Part shown: piece after piece, positions 32,672 through 44,537 of the stretch | Layout of the letters: every line of letters begins with the position of its first letter | Numbering within the stretch: the stretch's first letter is position 1 | Source of the DNA: Labrys sp. KNU-23 | GTDB taxonomy: Bacteria; Pseudomonadota; Alphaproteobacteria; Rhizobiales; Labraceae | NCBI RefSeq assembly: GCF_008330945.1 | Contig: NZ_CP043489.1 | Location: 3,297,501-3,361,500 of the forward strand | DNA: 64,000 nucleotides | Reading direction: 5' to 3' | Made by a program: the position numbers and the translations under genes | The notes under the pieces: model-generated | What the model saw: only the letters and a program-made list of their open reading frames with translations | Database searches by the model: none | What the model was told of the DNA's origin: nothing

Positions 32672-33061
32672 TCAGGGGGTGATGGTGATTTTGAAGGTGA
32701 CGGTCGCGGCGAGGGCGTTGTTGAGGCGTACCTCGTCCTGACGCACCTCGTCCTGGCCGTCGGTGTCCGGCGGGGCTTTGTAGATCAGCTTGGGCATGCC
32801 TCTGGCCCGGCTGATCCAGGCCTTGCCGAGCGTTGCTCCCTGTACGACCGCCTTGGCGGGGCCGAGGGGCTGCCAGCCCGCCGAATTGCTGCCCCAGTCG
32901 AGCAGGGTGCAAGTCTCCCCGGGGCTCAGCCGCACCTCGGCTCCATAGACCGGCAAGGCAGGGCCGCGCTCGGCCGGGGCCTTGTCCGGCACCACGCTGC
33001 AGGCGAGGGCACTTTGGATTGCAGCGAGGATAAAGAGGGCCGCAAGAGCGGGGGCACGCAT
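32672..33061 (-). CDS. Small secreted protein of unknown function
   Basis: A 129-residue protein starting MRAPALAALFILAAIQSALA, a good Sec signal peptide with likely cleavage before CSVVP. The mature part has a second cysteine (ETCTLLDW) that could pair with it, a basic GKAWISRARG stretch and a strand-rich C-terminus (LAATVTFKITITP). I do not recognise the family. It lies 4 nt downstream of the LysR gene on the same strand, so it may be co-transcribed with it. Confidence 0.6.
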   Translation of the reverse strand: MRAPALAALFILAAIQSALACSVVPDKAPAERGPALPVYGAEVRLSPGETCTLLDWGSNSAGWQPLGPAKAVVQGATLGKAWISRARGMPKLIYKAPPDTDGQDEVRQDEVRLNNALAATVTFKITITP

Positions 33062-33065
33062 GATT

Positions 33066-33956
33066 TCATCCCATCTGCATGGCGTAGCGTTTCGCCTCTG
33101 CGATCAGGGCGGCGACGAGGGGGGTCTGGGTTTCGCGCTTGGGCGTGATCAGGCCGACCTTGTGATGCGCCTGCGGCTCGACGATGGGGATCGAGCGGAC
33201 ATGGTCGCCCGCGCCCAGCATTTCGATCAGGATCGACGGCATCACGCTGGACCAGCGCCCCGTGCGCACATGCGAGAGCAGCACCTGCATCGAGTTGGAG
33301 ACCAGGGTCGGTGCCACCGGTGTCTCGGCGTTGCGCAGGAGATGGTCGACGATGCGCCGGTTCTGCATGTCGGGCGTGAGCAGGCAGAGCGGCACATGGC
33401 CGAGCTCCTCCCAGCTCACCGTGCTGCGGCCGGCGAACTCGCCGTTGACGTCGGTCAGCAGGCAATAGGTCTCGCGATAGAGCTCGACGGTCGAGACCTT
33501 CCCCAAGGGCTCGTTGTCGAGATAGGTGATGCCGGCATCGATGGCCAGATCGTCCAGTTCCTGCAGCACCGTGGTCGAGGGGCGCGAGAGGATGGTGAAG
33601 GTCACGTTGGGATGGCGGGCGCGAAAGGGCGTGGTGATCGAGGCGACCATGGAGAGCGCCGTCGGAATCACCGAAATGGTGAGGTGGCCGTTGAGGCCGC
33701 GCTTGAGCGCCTCAACCTCCTGGCGCATGGCACGGCTGTCGCTCACGATGCGCCGGGCCCAGTCCAGCACCCTGTCGCCCTCCGGCGTGAAGCCCTGGAA
33801 GCGCGAGCCGCGCGCCACCAGGAGGACGCCCAGTTCGCCTTCGAGCTGCTTGATGCCGGCCGAGAGAGTGGGCTGCGTCACCCCGCAGATCTCGGCGGCC
33901 CGGCCGAAATGGCGCTCGCGGGAGAGTGCGATCAGGAATTCGAGCTTGTCGATCAT
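33066..33956 (-). CDS. LysR-family transcriptional regulator
   Basis: A 296-residue LTTR. The HTH lies at residues 1-60 (LEFLIALSRERHFGRAAEICGVTQPTLS), and the effector domain has LTISVIPTALSMV and DDLAIDAGITYLDNEPLGK. The ATG at 33956 is chosen because the domain starts there; the frame is open to 34118. The N-terminus resembles LTTRs linked to formate dehydrogenase loci, but no such genes are here. Downstream on the same strand is the small secreted protein. It is divergent from the tyrosine-rich secreted protein at 34199. Confidence 0.8.
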   Translation of the reverse strand: MIDKLEFLIALSRERHFGRAAEICGVTQPTLSAGIKQLEGELGVLLVARGSRFQGFTPEGDRVLDWARRIVSDSRAMRQEVEALKRGLNGHLTISVIPTALSMVASITTPFRARHPNVTFTILSRPSTTVLQELDDLAIDAGITYLDNEPLGKVSTVELYRETYCLLTDVNGEFAGRSTVSWEELGHVPLCLLTPDMQNRRIVDHLLRNAETPVAPTLVSNSMQVLLSHVRTGRWSSVMPSILIEMLGAGDHVRSIPIVEPQAHHKVGLITPKRETQTPLVAALIAEAKRYAMQMG

Positions 33957-34198
33957 GGCACGGCCTTCCGCCCGGGAATTGAAGATCGTGGTGCCGGCAA
34001 GTTCGATTCTCTGTTCATGCCGGCTACTATGTCGCCGCAGCCGGTGAAGGGCAATCAGCGCCTGCAAGATCTCCCTGCGCCCCGACACGCGTCGGTTGCA
34101 CCCCGTGACGAATCGCACGGAGAGGCCAAGCCGGCGGTGGCATTGTTATCCCATCAGAGCAAGCGCAGCACCGCGCAAGACAGAATGGGAACGAGACG

Positions 34199-34492
34199 AT
34201 GTTCAAGAAGATCCTGACCGGAACCCTGGTTGCCGCCACGCTGGCCGGCACCGCGATTGCCACCACCGGCACCGCCGAAGCCCGCTATGGCCGTGGTGGC
34301 GCCTTCGCCGCCGGCGCCGGTATCGGCCTGCTGGGTGGCCTCCTCGCCGGCTCCGCCTACAACAACAGCTATTATGGCGGCGGATACTATGACGAATACC
34401 GCCCCGTCTACTATCGCCGCTGCCACATCGAGAAGCGCTGGGTCGACGGCTATTACGGCGGTTTCTGGAAGCGCGTGAGGGTTTGCTACTGA
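34199..34492 (+). CDS. Small secreted Gly/Tyr-rich protein
   Basis: 97 residues: a signal peptide (MFKKILTGTLVAATLAGTAI, likely cleaved after the TAEA region), a glycine-rich hydrophobic segment (AAGAGIGLLGGLLAG) and a tail rich in Tyr and Gly with two cysteines (RRCHIEKRW, RVCY). This type of protein is common in Rhizobiales and is annotated as hypothetical. Its own terminator follows at 34547. Confidence 0.75.
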   Translation: MFKKILTGTLVAATLAGTAIATTGTAEARYGRGGAFAAGAGIGLLGGLLAGSAYNNSYYGGGYYDEYRPVYYRRCHIEKRWVDGYYGGFWKRVRVCY

Positions 34493-34546
34493 GCTCGAAT
34501 TCGGGTTATCGGACCCTGCGCCCCGACACCAGCCCGGTAGCCCGTA

Positions 34547-34580
34547 GGAAGCCCCGCCCCCGGCGGGGCTTCCGCCTTTT
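34547..34580 (+). terminator. Rho-independent terminator after the small secreted protein
   Basis: A perfect 12-bp stem (ggaagccccgcc / ggcggggcttcc) with a 3-nt loop is followed by gccTTTT. It lies 55 nt after the stop. Confidence 0.85.
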
Positions 34581-34610
34581 GTGCGGTGAGGAAGGACGGC
34601 CTGCCGGCGG

Positions 34611-35033
34611 TCATGGCTCGTTGGCCGGGAGCCTGTCCATAAAGACCAGTTCGCAACAATCCGCGTCGAACGCCAGGATCTGGGCCGGCTCGAACAGCCA
34701 GGGCGTATTTCTTTGCCACCAGCGAGCGGCATCCGGGGAATGGGCCTCCAGCAAGCGTAAAGCGCTCACGGCCTGTACCGTATAGGCCTGCCAGATCGTC
34801 GTCGGCGGCTTGAAGCCCAAACGCTGCTTCAGCAAGCTGAGGAGGCCGGCCGGATTGCGAAACCCGATCTCGACGATCATGGTCTCCGCTTCCGACGGCG
34901 CCGTTTCCAGCAGTGGCAGGGTCAGGCCGATCCAGGCCTGCCTGATGGCGATAGGGGCTTCTCCCTGGGGCGTCGAGCCGATCCTGATGCCGCGCCATGG
35001 GGTCAAGTGGGCCATCGACGTTTGCTCCATCAC
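34611..35033 (-). CDS. Conserved-looking hypothetical protein
   Basis: A 140-residue soluble protein that I do not recognise. Features include PWRGIRIGSTPQGEAPIAIRQ near the N-terminus, FRNPAGLLSLLKQRLGF in the middle and ARWWQRNTPWLFEPAQILAF near the end; charge and codon use look like a normal gene of this genome. It reads toward the terminator of the gene before it. Starts at 35033 or at the second methionine (MAHL) are possible. Three GAAC repeats lie 30-60 nt upstream and may regulate it or pyc. Confidence 0.55.
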   Translation of the reverse strand: MMEQTSMAHLTPWRGIRIGSTPQGEAPIAIRQAWIGLTLPLLETAPSEAETMIVEIGFRNPAGLLSLLKQRLGFKPPTTIWQAYTVQAVSALRLLEAHSPDAARWWQRNTPWLFEPAQILAFDADCCELVFMDRLPANEP

Positions 35034-35062
35034 GAAGGAAGGACAGGCTCGTTCGCCCTCGT

Positions 35063-35090
35063 GAACAAATAAGCGAACAAAACGGCGAAC
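35063..35090. promoter_or_regulatory. Three GAAC direct repeats at 12-bp spacing
   Basis: GAAC occurs at 35063, 35075 and 35087, each separated by 8 nt, and GTTC lies at 35051. The pattern recalls the alphaproteobacterial LexA site (two GAAC/GTTC units separated by 7 nt), but the spacing is one base too long, so LexA binding is doubtful. The site lies between the divergent hypothetical gene and pyc. Confidence 0.3.
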
Positions 35091-35204
35091 GTCGACATTT
35101 CATCGCTGGCGGAAGGCGTAGGGTTTGCCGATGTGGGAAAGAATTTGCATCACTCTTCGCATTGCAACATAAATTCCCGACTCCCCTCCAGACCGCGAGT
35201 GCTC

Positions 35205-38666
<3,462 letters not shown>

Positions 38667-38796
38667 CTTCCCGGGGGGCGGGCTTCCAGCCCGCTCTTTC
38701 CGCCAGCCCTTGGAACCGGCGCATTTGCGGGGTAGGAAGAGCGGACATCGCGACATGCAAGCATGTCGCTGTGACGTCCGCGCACCCGGAAAGCCC

Positions 38797-39213
38797 ATGC
38801 CCCCCGCCTTCACTCTCCATCCCCAGCTCGCCGGGGACTCTCTTCCCATCGGCGACCTTGCCCTGTCGCATCTGCGCCTGTTGAACGATGCCGGCTTTCC
38901 CTGGCTGCTCCTCATCCCCAGACACCCCGATATCAGCGAGATCATCGAGCTCGACGAGGCGGACCGGACGTTGCTGATGCAGGAGATCGCCGCGGCCTCT
39001 CAGGCGTTGAAGGCGTTGACGGGCTGCGACAAGCTCAATGTCGCCGCCCTTGGCAATATGGTGCCGCAGCTTCATATCCATGTCATCGCTCGTTTCAAGG
39101 GCGACCCCGCCTGGCCGAAACCCGTCTGGGGGCAGGTGCCGGCCAGGCCTTATGCGGAGGCTGTCGCCGCCGATCTGATTAGCCAGCTTCGTAGATTGCT
39201 CTCGATTTCATGA
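38797..39213 (+). CDS. HIT-family nucleotide-binding protein
   Basis: A 138-residue histidine-triad protein. The motif reads QLHIHVIARFKGDPAWPKPVWG, so the first His of the H-x-H-x-H triad is Gln while the catalytic middle His is kept; this variant is common in bacterial HIT hydrolases. N-terminus FTLHPQLAGDSLPIGDLAL is typical. The start at 38797 is chosen because the family begins here. It lies 10 nt upstream of nudC, suggesting one operon for nucleotide house-cleaning, and is separated from pyc by hairpin DNA (38668-38796). Confidence 0.85.
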   Translation: MPPAFTLHPQLAGDSLPIGDLALSHLRLLNDAGFPWLLLIPRHPDISEIIELDEADRTLLMQEIAAASQALKALTGCDKLNVAALGNMVPQLHIHVIARFKGDPAWPKPVWGQVPARPYAEAVAADLISQLRRLLSIS

Positions 39214-39223
39214 AGACGTTGCC

Positions 39224-40180
39224 ATGACCCTGCATACCCTGTTCGATCGTTCCGCCGCCATCGCCTATTCGGTCAATCCGCTCGATCGCGCCTCCGGCCA
39301 GCGCGAGGACGAAACCTTCATCGCGGATAAGCTGGCGCATTCCTCATGCCGGTTCTTCGCCTTCTCGGGCGATATACCGCTCCTGCGCATTCGCGACGGC
39401 GCCCACGAGGCCCTGTTCGATCGCGAGGAGATCGAATCCTTCAAGGATAGCCGGCAAATTGTTTTCCTCGGCCTGCAATCCGACGGCAGTGCCGTATTCG
39501 CGCAGGCCTTCGACAAGGGGTTGTCCGACGAACTCGCCTGGCGCACGGATGTCGAGGCGATGGATCTGCGCTCCCTCGCCATGCGGGGCCTGGTGGCGCC
39601 GGGCATTCTCGGTGAGCTCTCCACCGCCAAGGAGGTGCTGGACTGGCACCAGCGCCATCGTTTCTGTGCCAATTGCGGTCAGGAAACCCGGATCACGTCC
39701 AGCGGCTGGCGGCGCGACTGTGCCAATTGCAGCACCCAGCATTTTCCCCGCGTCGATCCGGTGGTGATCATGCTGGCGATCGATGGCGAGCGCTGCCTGA
39801 TGGGGCGCCAGACCCGCTTTCCGGAGAAGATGTATTCGGCGCTGGCCGGCTTCCTGGAGCCCGGCGAGACCATCGAGGATGCCGTGCGGCGCGAGGTCCT
39901 GGAAGAATCGGGCATCGCCTGCTCGCATGTGCGCTATTTCGCCTCCCAGCCCTGGCCGTTTCCCTCCTCCCTGATGGTGGGCTGCTTTGCCCGTGCCACC
40001 GGCCGCGACATCAATGTCGACATCAAGGAACTCGAGGATGCGCGCTGGTTCACGCGCGAGGAGGTGGTCCAGATGCTGATCGACGAGCATCCTCAGGGCT
40101 TCAATGCGCCCAAGCCGATGGCGATCGCCCACCACCTCCTGAAGGAATTCGCGGAGAACGGCGGCGCCGTGGTGCCGTGA
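39224..40180 (+). CDS. nudC: NADH pyrophosphatase (NudC)
   Basis: A 318-residue Nudix hydrolase that splits NADH to NMNH and AMP and can remove NAD caps from RNA. Zinc ribbon: FCANCGQ and CANCSTQHFPR (four cysteines, residues 145-175). Nudix box GFLEPGETIEDAVRREVLEE with SQPWPFPSSLM after it, the SQPWPFPxS signature of NudC. Length is normal (about 310). It follows the HIT gene by 10 nt. A 23-bp inverted repeat at 40185-40257 separates it from pheA. Confidence 0.95.
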   Translation: MTLHTLFDRSAAIAYSVNPLDRASGQREDETFIADKLAHSSCRFFAFSGDIPLLRIRDGAHEALFDREEIESFKDSRQIVFLGLQSDGSAVFAQAFDKGLSDELAWRTDVEAMDLRSLAMRGLVAPGILGELSTAKEVLDWHQRHRFCANCGQETRITSSGWRRDCANCSTQHFPRVDPVVIMLAIDGERCLMGRQTRFPEKMYSALAGFLEPGETIEDAVRREVLEESGIACSHVRYFASQPWPFPSSLMVGCFARATGRDINVDIKELEDARWFTREEVVQMLIDEHPQGFNAPKPMAIAHHLLKEFAENGGAVVP

Positions 40181-40184
40181 GGTT

Positions 40185-40257
40185 GGAGTGTCGACCTCCT
40201 GGTCGACATGCAACGCGGAGCCATCAGTCAGAACGTCGACCGGGAGGTCGACACTCC
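40185..40257. terminator. Long inverted repeat between convergent nudC and pheA
   Basis: Arms of 23 nt at 40185-40207 (ggagtgtcgacctcctggtc and gac) and 40235-40257 pair with one mismatch around a 27-nt loop. Each arm also contains an internal GTCGACC / GGTCGAC palindrome. There is no T tract, so termination would be non-canonical; the arms may equally be a mobile palindromic repeat. Confidence 0.55.
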
Positions 40258-40261
40258 CTAC

Positions 40262-41125
40262 TTACTCCGCCGGCGGCGCGTGGTCGTCGCGTGCCGGATC
40301 AGCCGGAAACACGCCGAAGATGCGCATCTTGGTGGAGAAGAAGCCGAGTTCCTCCAAAGCGCGCTTGAGGTTCTTCTCCTCGGGATGGCCATCGACCTCG
40401 GCATAGAACTGGGTGGCGGAGAAATGCCCGCCCACCATGTAGCTCTCCAGCTTGGTCATGTTGATGCCGTTGGTGGCAAAGCCGCCCATCGCCTTGTAGA
40501 GGGCGGCCGGCAGGTTGCGCACCGTGAAGATCAGCGAGGTCACCGTCGGCCCCTGGCCCATCGGCACCCATTCCGGCTCGCGCGACAGCACCACGAAGCG
40601 GGTGGTGTTGTAGGGCTCGTCCTCGACATCGGGCTTGAGGATCTGAAGGCCATAGATCTCCGCGGCCAGGGTGGAAGCGAGGGCCGCCTTGCCCGGATCC
40701 TGCCAGTCGCGCACCAGCCGGGCGGCGCCCGCCGTATCGCTCTCGGTCACCGGCGTGAGGCCGAGGCCGCGCATGGTGATGCGGCATTGGCCGAGGGCCT
40801 GGGGGTGGCTGTGCACGGTACGGATGGTGTCGATATCAGCGCCCGGGACGGCCATGAGCTGGTGATGGATCGGCAGGAAATACTCGCCGATGATATGCAG
40901 GTCCGAGGTCGGCAAGAGATGGTGGATGTCGGCGACGCGCCCGGCCACCGAATTCTCGATCGGGATCATGGCAAGGTCCGCCTCGCCTGACGACACCGCG
41001 TTGAAGGCGTCCTCGAAGGTCGGGCAGGGCAGGGGCTCGGCATCGGGATAGACGTTGATGCAGGCGATGTGGGAATTGGCTCCCGGCTCGCCCTGGAACG
41101 AAACTTTCAGCTTGGACTCGGTCAT
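40262..41125 (-). CDS. pheA: Prephenate dehydratase
   Basis: A 287-residue monofunctional prephenate dehydratase (prephenate to phenylpyruvate, phenylalanine synthesis). PDT domain residues 1-185 with SFQGEPGANSH and NTTRFVVL (the TRF catalytic motif); C-terminal ACT domain residues 197-275 with KLESYMVGG, the ESRP-equivalent for phenylalanine inhibition. No chorismate mutase domain. The start is the ATG at 41125, 4 nt after the kdsB stop; the frame is open to 41185. Translationally coupled to kdsB. Confidence 0.93.
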   Translation of the reverse strand: MTESKLKVSFQGEPGANSHIACINVYPDAEPLPCPTFEDAFNAVSSGEADLAMIPIENSVAGRVADIHHLLPTSDLHIIGEYFLPIHHQLMAVPGADIDTIRTVHSHPQALGQCRITMRGLGLTPVTESDTAGAARLVRDWQDPGKAALASTLAAEIYGLQILKPDVEDEPYNTTRFVVLSREPEWVPMGQGPTVTSLIFTVRNLPAALYKAMGGFATNGINMTKLESYMVGGHFSATQFYAEVDGHPEEKNLKRALEELGFFSTKMRIFGVFPADPARDDHAPPAE

Positions 41126-41129
41126 CAGT

Positions 41130-41870
41130 TTAATGTCTTTCGAGAATCGCGCGGGCGCGTTCGAGATCTTCCTGGGTGTCGACACCTAGCGGCACGGCGG
41201 GAACGATCGCAACATCAATGCGCATTCCCGCTTCCAGCGCCCGTAGCTGCTCGAGGCGCTCGCGCTGCTCCAACGGGGCCGGCGGCAGGGTGACGAAGCG
41301 CTCCAGTGCGGCGCGGCGATAGGCGTAGAGGCCGATATGGTGATGGAGGTCGCCCTCGCCCCAGGGGGCGGTGGCGCGGGTGAAATAGAGCGCCCGAAGC
41401 ACGCCCGGTCCGATCGGTGTGCCCACCACCTTCACCACGCTGGAATTGGTCTTTTCCTCCTCGCGCGTGATCACGGCGGCGAGGGTGGCAATATCCACAG
41501 CCTCGTCGGCGAGCGGCCCGAACACGGCGCGGATCGATTCCGGCTCAATGGTCGGCAGGTCGCCCTGGACGTTGATGATGGTGTCGTGACGGCCCTCGGG
41601 GTCGACAGCCGTCAAGGCCTCGTGGATGCGGTCCGAGCCGGTGGGATGGTCGGGCCGCGTCATCACTGCCTCGCCCCCTGCGGCGCGGATGGCATCGGCG
41701 ACTTGCGCCGTATCCGTCGCCACCACGACCCGGCCAAGGCGCGATTCGCAGGCCCGGCGCCAGACCTGCACGATCATCGCTTCGCCCGCGATGAGAGCCA
41801 GCGGTTTGCCTGGCAGGCGGGTCGAGGCCATGCGGGCGGGAATCAGGATGAGGGGATGGGACAAGGACAA
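41130..41870 (-). CDS. kdsB: 3-deoxy-manno-octulosonate cytidylyltransferase (CMP-Kdo synthetase)
   Basis: A 246-residue cytidylyltransferase that activates Kdo for lipopolysaccharide inner-core synthesis. IPARMASTRLPGKPL is the CTP-binding loop at the N-terminus, with MTRPDHPTGSDR and INVQGDLPTIEP (the INVQGDxP motif) following, and HIGLYAYRRAALERF. Normal length. Its stop lies 4 nt before the pheA start, so the two form an operon, as often in rhizobia. Divergent from cycM-type cytochrome. Confidence 0.95.
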   Translation of the reverse strand: MSLSHPLILIPARMASTRLPGKPLALIAGEAMIVQVWRRACESRLGRVVVATDTAQVADAIRAAGGEAVMTRPDHPTGSDRIHEALTAVDPEGRHDTIINVQGDLPTIEPESIRAVFGPLADEAVDIATLAAVITREEEKTNSSVVKVVGTPIGPGVLRALYFTRATAPWGEGDLHHHIGLYAYRRAALERFVTLPPAPLEQRERLEQLRALEAGMRIDVAIVPAVPLGVDTQEDLERARAILERH

Positions 41871-42080
41871 CAGCCTCTGAACAGCCGCTTCCGAAGCGGA
41901 GCGGCGAAAAGTAGCAAGCGTGCGCGATTTATACGAGTTGCAAACTACCGGTCAAACCGGATAGAGGGTCCCATGCGGTTTGCCGCTTGACAGAGCGGTT
42001 GCCGGAGTTTGTGTTTGGGGCGATGAGGTGCGGGGGCATCTTGTGCCTTTCGTCAGATTGATCTCGAGTCGGAGCCGGGG

Positions 42081-42635
42081 ATGAGTTCGTCGTCATCGTT
42101 TGAACTGAACAAGATTGCCGGCGCAGTCCTGGGCACGCTGATGCTGACCTTGGGATTGGGCATCGTCTCCGAGGAGATTTTCAAGCAGGAAAAACCTGAG
42201 AAGGCCGGTTACGAGCTCGCCGACGCCGCGCCGGCCGCCACGGCCGAGGCGCCTGCCGCCTCCCAGGATCCGCCGCTGGCCGAACTGGTCGCCAAGGCCT
42301 CGGTCGAGAAGGGCGCTGCCATCTTCAAGAAATGCGCCGCCTGCCATACCGACGACCAGAGCGGCAAGAATGGCGTGGGTCCGAACCTGTTCGGCGTGAT
42401 CGGCGGGCCGAAGGGCCACAAGACGGACTTCGCCTATTCCGACGCCATCAAGGCGCTGCATGACAAGGGCGAGACCTGGACGGCCGACGATTTCTACCAT
42501 TTCATCAAGAGCCCCCAGGCTTTCGCCAAGGGTACCAAGATGTCCTTCGCCGGCCTGCCCAAGCCGCAGGACCGCGCCGACATCCTGGCCTATCTCAATT
42601 CGAAGAGCGAAAAGCCGATCGATCTGCCGAAGTAA
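42081..42635 (+). CDS. cycM: Membrane-anchored c-type cytochrome (CycM / cytochrome c552-like)
   Basis: A 184-residue protein with an uncleaved N-terminal membrane helix (residues 12-32, AGAVLGTLMLTLGLGIVSEE), a Pro/Ala-rich linker (residues 46-72), and a class I cytochrome c domain with the heme site KKCAACHTDDQ and the axial Met in KGTKMSFAGL. It resembles the Bradyrhizobium CycM electron donor to the aa3 oxidase. It stands alone, divergent from kdsB, and ends in a strong terminator. Confidence 0.9.
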   Translation: MSSSSSFELNKIAGAVLGTLMLTLGLGIVSEEIFKQEKPEKAGYELADAAPAATAEAPAASQDPPLAELVAKASVEKGAAIFKKCAACHTDDQSGKNGVGPNLFGVIGGPKGHKTDFAYSDAIKALHDKGETWTADDFYHFIKSPQAFAKGTKMSFAGLPKPQDRADILAYLNSKSEKPIDLPK

Positions 42636-42663
42636 GCAGCGACGCTCTTGTCGGAAATACCGA

Positions 42664-42690
42664 AGCCGGGCCCAGCGCCCGGCTTTTTTT
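42664..42690 (+). terminator. Rho-independent terminator of cycM
   Basis: A gccgggc / gcccggc stem with a five-base loop is followed by seven Ts (42684-42690). It starts about 30 nt after the stop. Confidence 0.9.
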
Positions 42691-42752
42691 CTGTCTGGCG
42701 ACGGCTGTTTTTCTTTGGAGCTTGACCGAGAAATCACGGGAATCTCGACATC

Positions 42753-42846
42753 TTGTCATCACCGGGCTTGACCCGGTGATCCAGGGCTCCGCACCGAGGT
42801 CGGCAGCGGCATCTGGATGCCCGGGTCAAGCCCGGGCATGACAAAA
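42753..42846. repeat. Repeat family B, full copy
   Basis: Two hairpins: catcaccgggcttgacccgg tgatccagg and ctggatgcccgggtcaagcc cgggcatgacaa. The left arm is of the TCACCGGGC subtype and the right arm of the CCCGGGC subtype, showing that half-elements are shuffled between copies. It lies in the 300-bp gap between cycM and the thioesterase. Confidence 0.75.
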
Positions 42847-42935
42847 TCCCAGCTGTCTTCGGCTGAGAGTACCATATCCACTTCGCGGAGAAGGCTAGCC
42901 CCCCACGGAGATAGCCTCCCCAAACCACGGCGCTT

Positions 42936-43472
42936 TCATCTCCGCCGGATGCCCAGCGGTACGCCCACCGTGGCTGCGACCGGCAGGCCGGCATGGGCCT
43001 TGGCAATCGCCTCGATGCGTTCGGCGATTTCTGGCGGGAAAGGGGAGGAGCGTCCGGCCTGCATGTCGACATGCACCAGGATCTGCTCGGCGGTGGCGAG
43101 CACCTCGCCGCTGGCCTCGTTGGTCATGGCATGGAAGATATGCAGGCGCTTGGCGTCGTGGTCGATGAGCTGCAGCGTCAGCGCCAGGGGATCGCCGATA
43201 TGGGCCTCGCGCAGGTTCCGGATGCGGGTTTCCATGGTGTAGATCGAGGAGCCAGCGGCGCGATAGGCCTCGTCGACGCCGATCAGGCGGAAGAAGGCGT
43301 CCGAGGAATCCCCGAACACCAGCAGGAAGGCGCTCTCGGTCATGTGGTCGTTATAGTCGGTCCAGGCCTCGACCACCGGCGTGCGGTGCAAAGCCAGCGG
43401 GGCCGGGATGGGCCTGGCCCAATCCCAGCCCGCGAAGGGCTTGCCTTCGTTGGGGGTGGTGACCCTGCTCAT
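42936..43472 (-). CDS. Acyl-CoA thioesterase of the 4HBT hotdog type
   Basis: A 178-residue hotdog protein with VVEAWTDYNDHMTESAFLLVFGDSSDAFF, the DYNDHMxxxxY-like region of 4-hydroxybenzoyl-CoA-type thioesterases (Asp in YNDHM as the likely catalytic residue). The start at 43472 overlaps the BKACE stop by 4 nt. Thioesterases of this kind fused to or beside carnitine dehydrogenase and BKACE act on betainyl-CoA in carnitine breakdown; the neighbour makes that role plausible here. Other acyl-CoAs cannot be excluded. Confidence 0.75.
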   Translation of the reverse strand: MSRVTTPNEGKPFAGWDWARPIPAPLALHRTPVVEAWTDYNDHMTESAFLLVFGDSSDAFFRLIGVDEAYRAAGSSIYTMETRIRNLREAHIGDPLALTLQLIDHDAKRLHIFHAMTNEASGEVLATAEQILVHVDMQAGRSSPFPPEIAERIEAIAKAHAGLPVAATVGVPLGIRRR

Positions 43473-44350
43473 TTCTGCTTCTTGAGGCCGAGCTTGTCGC
43501 GCGCTTCCGCCGGTGTCAGTGCCCGTCCGCCCAGACGCTCGATGACTTCCTTGGCGCGGGTGGTGAGCGACTGGTTGGTCGCATGCACGCCGCGGTCGAG
43601 CCAGATATTGTCCTCCAGGCCGACGCGGACATTGCCGCCCAGCAGCATGGACTGGGCCACGAACGGCATCTGCATGCGGCCGATGGCGAAGGCGGCCCAA
43701 TTGGCTCCCGGCGGCAGGTGGTTGCGCATGGCGACCATGGTCTCGGTGGTCGCTTCCGCGCCCCAGGGGATGCCGAGGCAGAGCTGGAACATCGGCGGTG
43801 CGTCGATCAGGCCGCGCTTGATCAGATCCTTGGCCTGCCAGATATGGCCGAGCTCGAAGCACTCGATCTCGGGCTTAACCCCGACGGCCTGGATGCGCTC
43901 GGCCATCTCGCGCAAGGTCTCGCCGGTGGCCATGAACAGGCCGTCGCCGAAATTCACGGAGCCGCAATCGAGCGTGCAGATCTCGGGCCGGAGTTCCTCG
44001 ACATGGGCGACGCGCTCGGCCGCATTGGCGATGTCGGTGCCCGCGCCACCGCTGCGCGGATTGGCGGGGTCGAAGAAGAAGTCGCCGCCCATGCCGGCGG
44101 TGAGATTGATCACCACGTCCACGCCCGAATCGCGGATGCGCTGGACCGCCTCGCGATAATGTTCGAGCTTGCGGCCAGCCTTGCCGGTTTCGACATCGCG
44201 GACATGCAGATGGGCGATGGCAGCGCCCGCCTTGGCCGCCTCGATGGCGGAATCGGCGATCTGCTTGGGCGTGACCGGGATAGCCGGGTGCTTGCCGACG
44301 GTATCGCCGGCCCCGGTGATCGCGCAGGATATGATGACGTCGGTATTCAC
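43469..44350 (-). CDS. BKACE-family beta-keto acid cleavage enzyme (DUF849)
   Basis: A 293-residue TIM-barrel enzyme of the 3-keto-5-aminohexanoate cleavage family, which condenses a beta-keto acid with acetyl-CoA to give acetoacetate and a new acyl-CoA. Zinc ligands are expected in IAHLHVRD and ECFELGH; NLTAGMGGDFFF and GLEDNIWLDRGVHATNQSL are family segments. The start is a GTG at 44350 preceded by GGAGGAAG. It overlaps the thioesterase by 4 nt, so the product acyl-CoA is probably hydrolysed next. In carnitine degradation the substrate is 3-dehydrocarnitine; substrate specificity cannot be read here. Confidence 0.85.
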   Translation of the reverse strand: MNTDVIISCAITGAGDTVGKHPAIPVTPKQIADSAIEAAKAGAAIAHLHVRDVETGKAGRKLEHYREAVQRIRDSGVDVVINLTAGMGGDFFFDPANPRSGGAGTDIANAAERVAHVEELRPEICTLDCGSVNFGDGLFMATGETLREMAERIQAVGVKPEIECFELGHIWQAKDLIKRGLIDAPPMFQLCLGIPWGAEATTETMVAMRNHLPPGANWAAFAIGRMQMPFVAQSMLLGGNVRVGLEDNIWLDRGVHATNQSLTTRAKEVIERLGGRALTPAEARDKLGLKKQK

Positions 44351-44537
44351 GGTGCTTCCTCCCTGGAGAGGCGATGTTAGGCCAGCCCCGTTTACGCACG
44401 TGACCTGTCGCGACAGCCATGATGCCGAATGCGACAGGGCGGTCGCCCCTGGGACCGCAGGCATCCAGCCGGCTCCTGGAAACGCCGCGCTTCCGGAGAT
44501 GAAGAGCCGGCAGGATGCCGGCGATCCCAGGAAGAGA

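Noticed and set aside
35063..35090. A LexA (SOS) box upstream of pyc
   Set aside because: The GAAC units are separated by 8 nt, whereas the alphaproteobacterial LexA site needs 7. The adjacent genes are not SOS genes.
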